In this document: positions 14,681 to 17,839 of the stretch, one piece after another
Layout: each line of letters begins with the position of its first letter
Numbering within the stretch: the first letter of the stretch is position 1
NCBI GenBank assembly: GCA_026392265.1
Contig: JAPLCL010000338.1
Coordinates: forward strand, 1-17,839
Origin: Actinomycetota bacterium
GTDB lineage: Bacteria > Actinomycetota > Thermoleophilia > UBA2241
Reading direction: 5' to 3'
DNA length: 17,839 nucleotides
Notes under the pieces: model-generated
Told to the model about the DNA's origin: nothing
Seen by the model: the letters and a program-made list of their open reading frames with translations, nothing else
Databases searched by the model: none
Translations under genes and position numbers: made by a program

Positions 14681-17600
14681 GTACTCGTACCAAGGCTGCC
14701 GTGAAGCTCACCATCAACGGCACGACGTTCAGCGCCCGTGAGGGCGAGACCGTCCTCGAGGTCGCGCGCCGCGAGGGCATCGACATCCCGGCGCTGTGCC
14801 ACGAAGAGGGCATGGCCGCTTGGGGCGCCTGCCGCCTGTGCCTGGTCGAGGTCGAAGGCCTCGACAAGCTGCAGGCGGCCTGCACCACCTGGGTATCCGA
14901 CGGCCTGCTCGTCAAGACCGACACGCCGCGCGTGCGTGCGCGCCGCGAGAGCTACCTCAAGATGTACCTCTCGGATCACAACGCCTACTGCGAGGCGCCC
15001 TGCTCGCACGCCTGCCCCACGCACATCGACATCCCCGCCTACATGGCGGCGCTGGCCGACGGCGACGCCGCCGCGGCCGCCGCCATCGTGCGCGAGGAGC
15101 TGCCGTTCGCCGGCATCCTCGGGCGCGTGTGCCCACGCTACTGCGAGCCCGTCTGCCGGCGCGGCGACGTCGACGAGCCGATCGCCATCTGCGCCCTTCA
15201 CCGCGCGGCCGCCGACCACAGCGACACGCTGCTCGTCCCCGGCCTTCCGAGCGGCAAGCGCGTCGCCGTCATCGGCGCCGGGCCGGCCGGTCTGGCCGCC
15301 GCCTGGTTCCTCACCGAGAAGGGTCACCAGGTCACTGTGTACGACGCCAACACCAAGGCCGGCGGCTCGCTGCGCTACAGCATCCCCGAGTTCCGCCTCC
15401 CGGAGAAGGTCGTGGACAAGGAGCTGGCGCCGCTCTGGGAAGCCGGCGTACGGTTCGTCGGCGAGTCGGAGCTGGGCTACGAAGTCGACCCCGACGGCCT
15501 CTTCGACGCGGGTTTCGACGCCGTCTTGATCGGCGTCGGTACCTGGGAGGAGCCCAAGCACGTCCTCCCCGGCGACGACGCCGCGCTACGCGGTCTCGAC
15601 ATCCTCAAGCGCGTGCGCGAAGGGCGCGCCGTCAAGTTCACGCAGAAGGTCGCCGTGATCGGCGACGGCATCACCGCCCTCGACGTGGCGCGCACGGCGC
15701 GCCGCAAGGGCGCCAAGGAGGTCGTGGTCATCGCCCAGCACGAGGGCGAGGACATCCCGGCCGGCGCCCGGGAGCTCGTCGCCGCCCTCGAGGAGGGCGT
15801 CCGCTTCGAGTTCGGCACCCTGGCCAAGAAGGTCAAGGCCAGGGCTGGCAAGACGCAGGGCGTGGAGTGCGTGCGGGTGGTACGCGAAAAGGGCAGCCTC
15901 AAGGAAGTACGCGGCTCGCGCTTCGACGTGGCCGCCACGACCGTGGTGCTGGCCACCGGCTACGCACCCAAGCTCGGCGACAGCGCCGAGTATCTGGCGC
16001 TCGCCGACGGCGTGCGGCTGCAGGCCAACTTCTACACCGGGCGTACGCCGGCGGACGGCGTGTTCGCCGCCGGCGACGCCATCACCGGCGCGCAGTCGGT
16101 GATCCACGCGGTCGCCGGCGGCAAGCGCTCGGCGCTGGCCGTCGACGCCTGGCTGCGCGGCACAGACCTCGCAGAGCTCGAGGAAAAGCTGGCTGTCTTC
16201 AACGGCCTGCCCTACCTCGAGCAGCTCAATGACGAGGAGAAGCTCAGCGAGCTGGGCCGGCGACTGGCCGAGCGCAGCCCGGTGTGGCTCAAGATGGGCG
16301 CGAGCGCCGAACCTGCGGCTCGCGCCACCATGCCTCAGGTGGGCAAGGTCAAGCGGCTCTCAGCCACCGACGTCGAGGTCGAGAAGGGCTACAGCCTGGC
16401 CGCCGCGAGAGCCGAGGCCATGCGCTGCCTGCAGTGCGAGTGCCCCAGCCTGGGCGCCTGCGACCTGCAGAAGCTCGGCGTGGACTACGGCGTCACCGAC
16501 AACGAGCTCGTCGTCAAGGGCTCGCTGGTGCGCCAGGTCGAGGCCCAGCACGAGCACCCGTTCATCCGTCGTGACATGGACCGCTGCATCGCCTGCGGGC
16601 GCTGCGTACGCACCTGCCGCGACGTCGCCGGCCCGGCCTGCTACGACTTCACCGGGCGCGGCTTCATGATGAACGTCGACACGGCCTACGGCGAAGCCCT
16701 GCAGCTCTCCGACTGCATCACCTGCGGCCGCTGCGTCACGAGCTGCCCCACCGGCGCGCTCACGTTCAACGAGCGCGAGCTCGCCTCCTTCCGCGTCGAC
16801 GAGAGTCGCTGCATCATGTGCCGCGAATGCGTCGGCGTGTGCCCGGTCGAGGCGATCAAAGAGACCAACCACTTCGAGGATGCCCGTCAGAAGTGGCTCG
16901 AGCTGGTGGCACAGGGCAGCCAGCTCGCCGGCGGCCACCGTATGTGCGCCGGCTGCGGCGCGCCCATCGTGGTGCGCCAGATCCTCATGGGTACCAGCGA
17001 CCCGGTCGTCGTCTCGGCGGCCACTGGCTGCCTCGAGGTGAGCACGACGATCTACCCCTACACCTCGTGGAAGGGTAGCTACATCCACACCGCCTTCGAG
17101 AACTCGGCCGCCACCCTGAGCGGCGTCGAGACCGCCTACCGCGCCCTCAAGAAGAAGGGCCTCATTGAGGAGAACGTCAAGTTCATCGCCTTCGGCGGCG
17201 ACGGCGGAACCTTCGACATCGGCCTGCAGTCGCTCTCCGGCGCTATGGAGCGCGGCCACTCCATGCTCTACGTCTGCTACGACAACGGCGCCTACATGAA
17301 CACCGGCTTCCAGCGTTCGGGGGCGACGCCCGTGGGCGCCTGGACGACCACGAGCCCGGTGGGTAAGGCCACGTCCGGCAAGCTTCAGAACCGCAAGAAC
17401 CTCACCGATATCATGATCGCCCACGAGATCAGTTACGTGGCCCAGGCCTCACCGCACGACCCGCGCGACCTGGTGCGCAAGGCCTCCAAGGCGCTCTCGG
17501 TGGACGGCCCCACGTTCCTCAACACCCTGGCGCCCTGCCCGCGCGGCTGGCGCGCCGACGGCGCCGAGACCATCGAGCTGGCGCGAGAGGCCGTTAACAC

Positions 17601-17839
17601 CTGCTACTGGCCGCTCTTCGAGGTGGAGGACGGCGAGTACCGCCTCACCTACCGGCCGCACCACAAGCTCCCGCTCATCCCGTGGCTCAAGCGTCAGGGC
17701 CGGTTCGCCCACCTGTTCAAGCCGGGCAACGAGGAGATCCTCCTCAACATCGAGGCGTGGGTGGACAACGAGTGGGAGAAGCTCCTGCGCAAGTGCAACG
17801 AGCCCAGCGAAGCCGAGTGGCAGGAGTACCTGCAGTCCA
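14677..17839 (+). CDS. Fused 2Fe-2S / GltD-like FAD oxidoreductase / 4Fe-4S / pyruvate oxidoreductase beta (TPP) polypeptide, 3' end open
   Basis: One uninterrupted frame gives 1054 residues and is still open at the window edge. I translated across the domain junctions and found no stop. Domains in order: plant-type [2Fe-2S] (Cys41, 52, 55, 69). A GltD/NfnB-type Fe-S and FAD module comes next (Cys105/109/113, Cys152/156/160, FAD motif GAGPAGLAAA at 200-209, second Rossmann GDGITALD at 329-336, AAGDA at 464-468). A Cys584/587/589/595 motif follows, then three 4Fe-4S motifs (Cys637/640/643/647, 680/683/686/690, 712/715/718/722). The last part, from about 757, is a pyruvate oxidoreductase beta domain: CAGCG with Cys757/Cys760, Cys785, GGDGGTFDIG at 840-849, DNGAYMNTGFQRSGATPVGA at 869-888 and Cys954 in CPRGW. 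It supplies the missing beta subunit. The start GTG follows GGGAGG and overlaps the upstream stop by 4 nt. Confidence 0.92.
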   Translation, partial: MSTRTKAAVKLTINGTTFSAREGETVLEVARREGIDIPALCHEEGMAAWGACRLCLVEVEGLDKLQAACTTWVSDGLLVKTDTPRVRARRESYLKMYLSDHNAYCEAPCSHACPTHIDIPAYMAALADGDAAAAAAIVREELPFAGILGRVCPRYCEPVCRRGDVDEPIAICALHRAAADHSDTLLVPGLPSGKRVAVIGAGPAGLAAAWFLTEKGHQVTVYDANTKAGGSLRYSIPEFRLPEKVVDKELAPLWEAGVRFVGESELGYEVDPDGLFDAGFDAVLIGVGTWEEPKHVLPGDDAALRGLDILKRVREGRAVKFTQKVAVIGDGITALDVARTARRKGAKEVVVIAQHEGEDIPAGARELVAALEEGVRFEFGTLAKKVKARAGKTQGVECVRVVREKGSLKEVRGSRFDVAATTVVLATGYAPKLGDSAEYLALADGVRLQANFYTGRTPADGVFAAGDAITGAQSVIHAVAGGKRSALAVDAWLRGTDLAELEEKLAVFNGLPYLEQLNDEEKLSELGRRLAERSPVWLKMGASAEPAARATMPQVGKVKRLSATDVEVEKGYSLAAARAEAMRCLQCECPSLGACDLQKLGVDYGVTDNELVVKGSLVRQVEAQHEHPFIRRDMDRCIACGRCVRTCRDVAGPACYDFTGRGFMMNVDTAYGEALQLSDCITCGRCVTSCPTGALTFNERELASFRVDESRCIMCRECVGVCPVEAIKETNHFEDARQKWLELVAQGSQLAGGHRMCAGCGAPIVVRQILMGTSDPVVVSAATGCLEVSTTIYPYTSWKGSYIHTAFENSAATLSGVETAYRALKKKGLIEENVKFIAFGGDGGTFDIGLQSLSGAMERGHSMLYVCYDNGAYMNTGFQRSGATPVGAWTTTSPVGKATSGKLQNRKNLTDIMIAHEISYVAQASPHDPRDLVRKASKALSVDGPTFLNTLAPCPRGWRADGAETIELAREAVNTCYWPLFEVEDGEYRLTYRPHHKLPLIPWLKRQGRFAHLFKPGNEEILLNIEAWVDNEWEKLLRKCNEPSEAEWQEYLQS

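Noticed and set aside
14677..17839. Two separate genes (GltD-like and porB) with a start near MCAGCG at 16942
   Set aside because: The frame is continuous with no stop. The ATG at 16942 has no Shine-Dalgarno, and sequence upstream of it is a normal linker from the ferredoxin domain.

Overview
The window is GC-rich bacterial chromosomal DNA with tightly packed genes, several GTG starts and at least three apparently leaderless or near-leaderless genes. This fits a high-GC Actinomycetota lineage best. The oxygen-sensitive iron-sulfur enzymes suggest an anaerobe or facultative anaerobe. The phylum is an inference; a high-GC Chloroflexota or Deinococcota-like host cannot be excluded from the sequence alone. 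I see no insertion sequence, CRISPR array, tRNA, rRNA or prophage.

Layout. (1) Positions 1-199, minus strand: the start of a Ser/Thr-kinase-like protein whose glycine-rich loop and VAIK lysine look degenerate, running off the left edge. (2) 405-3089, plus strand: a fused ADP-forming acyl/acetyl-CoA synthetase with a C-terminal GNAT acetyltransferase. (3) 3162-5531, minus strand: a membrane M28 metallopeptidase resembling the ERMP1/Pff1 architecture, divergently transcribed from (4) an alpha/beta hydrolase at 5593-6477. (5) A long-form signal recognition particle RNA of about 272 nt at 6549-6820, followed by dnaX, ybaB and recR, the same order as scr-dnaX-yaaK-recR in Bacillus subtilis. (6) From 9758 to the right edge, a translationally coupled operon beginning 2 nt after recR. 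It encodes a pyruvate:ferredoxin oxidoreductase-type enzyme (gamma, delta, alpha), then NuoE-like and NuoF-like subunits, then a giant polypeptide.

The standout is region 6. The last protein (at least 1054 residues, still open at the window end) joins in one continuous frame a plant-type 2Fe-2S domain, a GltD/NfnB-type FAD oxidoreductase, several 4Fe-4S domains and a complete-looking pyruvate:ferredoxin oxidoreductase beta (TPP) subunit. The NuoF-like protein has the N-terminal 2Fe-2S domain, the two C-terminal 4Fe-4S motifs and a putative Cys/His metal site that resemble HydB/BfuB of electron-bifurcating enzymes rather than complex I. Together the six genes look like a single pyruvate dehydrogenating complex wired directly to NAD(H), possibly by flavin-based electron bifurcation or confurcation. 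It carries perhaps 14-16 Fe-S clusters, one FMN, one FAD and one TPP.

How the genes could work together: the complex would make acetyl-CoA from pyruvate (or the reverse), and the ADP-forming acetyl-CoA synthetase at 405-3089 could convert acetyl-CoA to acetate with ATP formation, with its GNAT domain possibly adding acetylation control. The coupling of the two loci is an inference. The dnaX-ybaB-recR genes are ordinary replication and recombination housekeeping genes that happen to run into the oxidoreductase operon.
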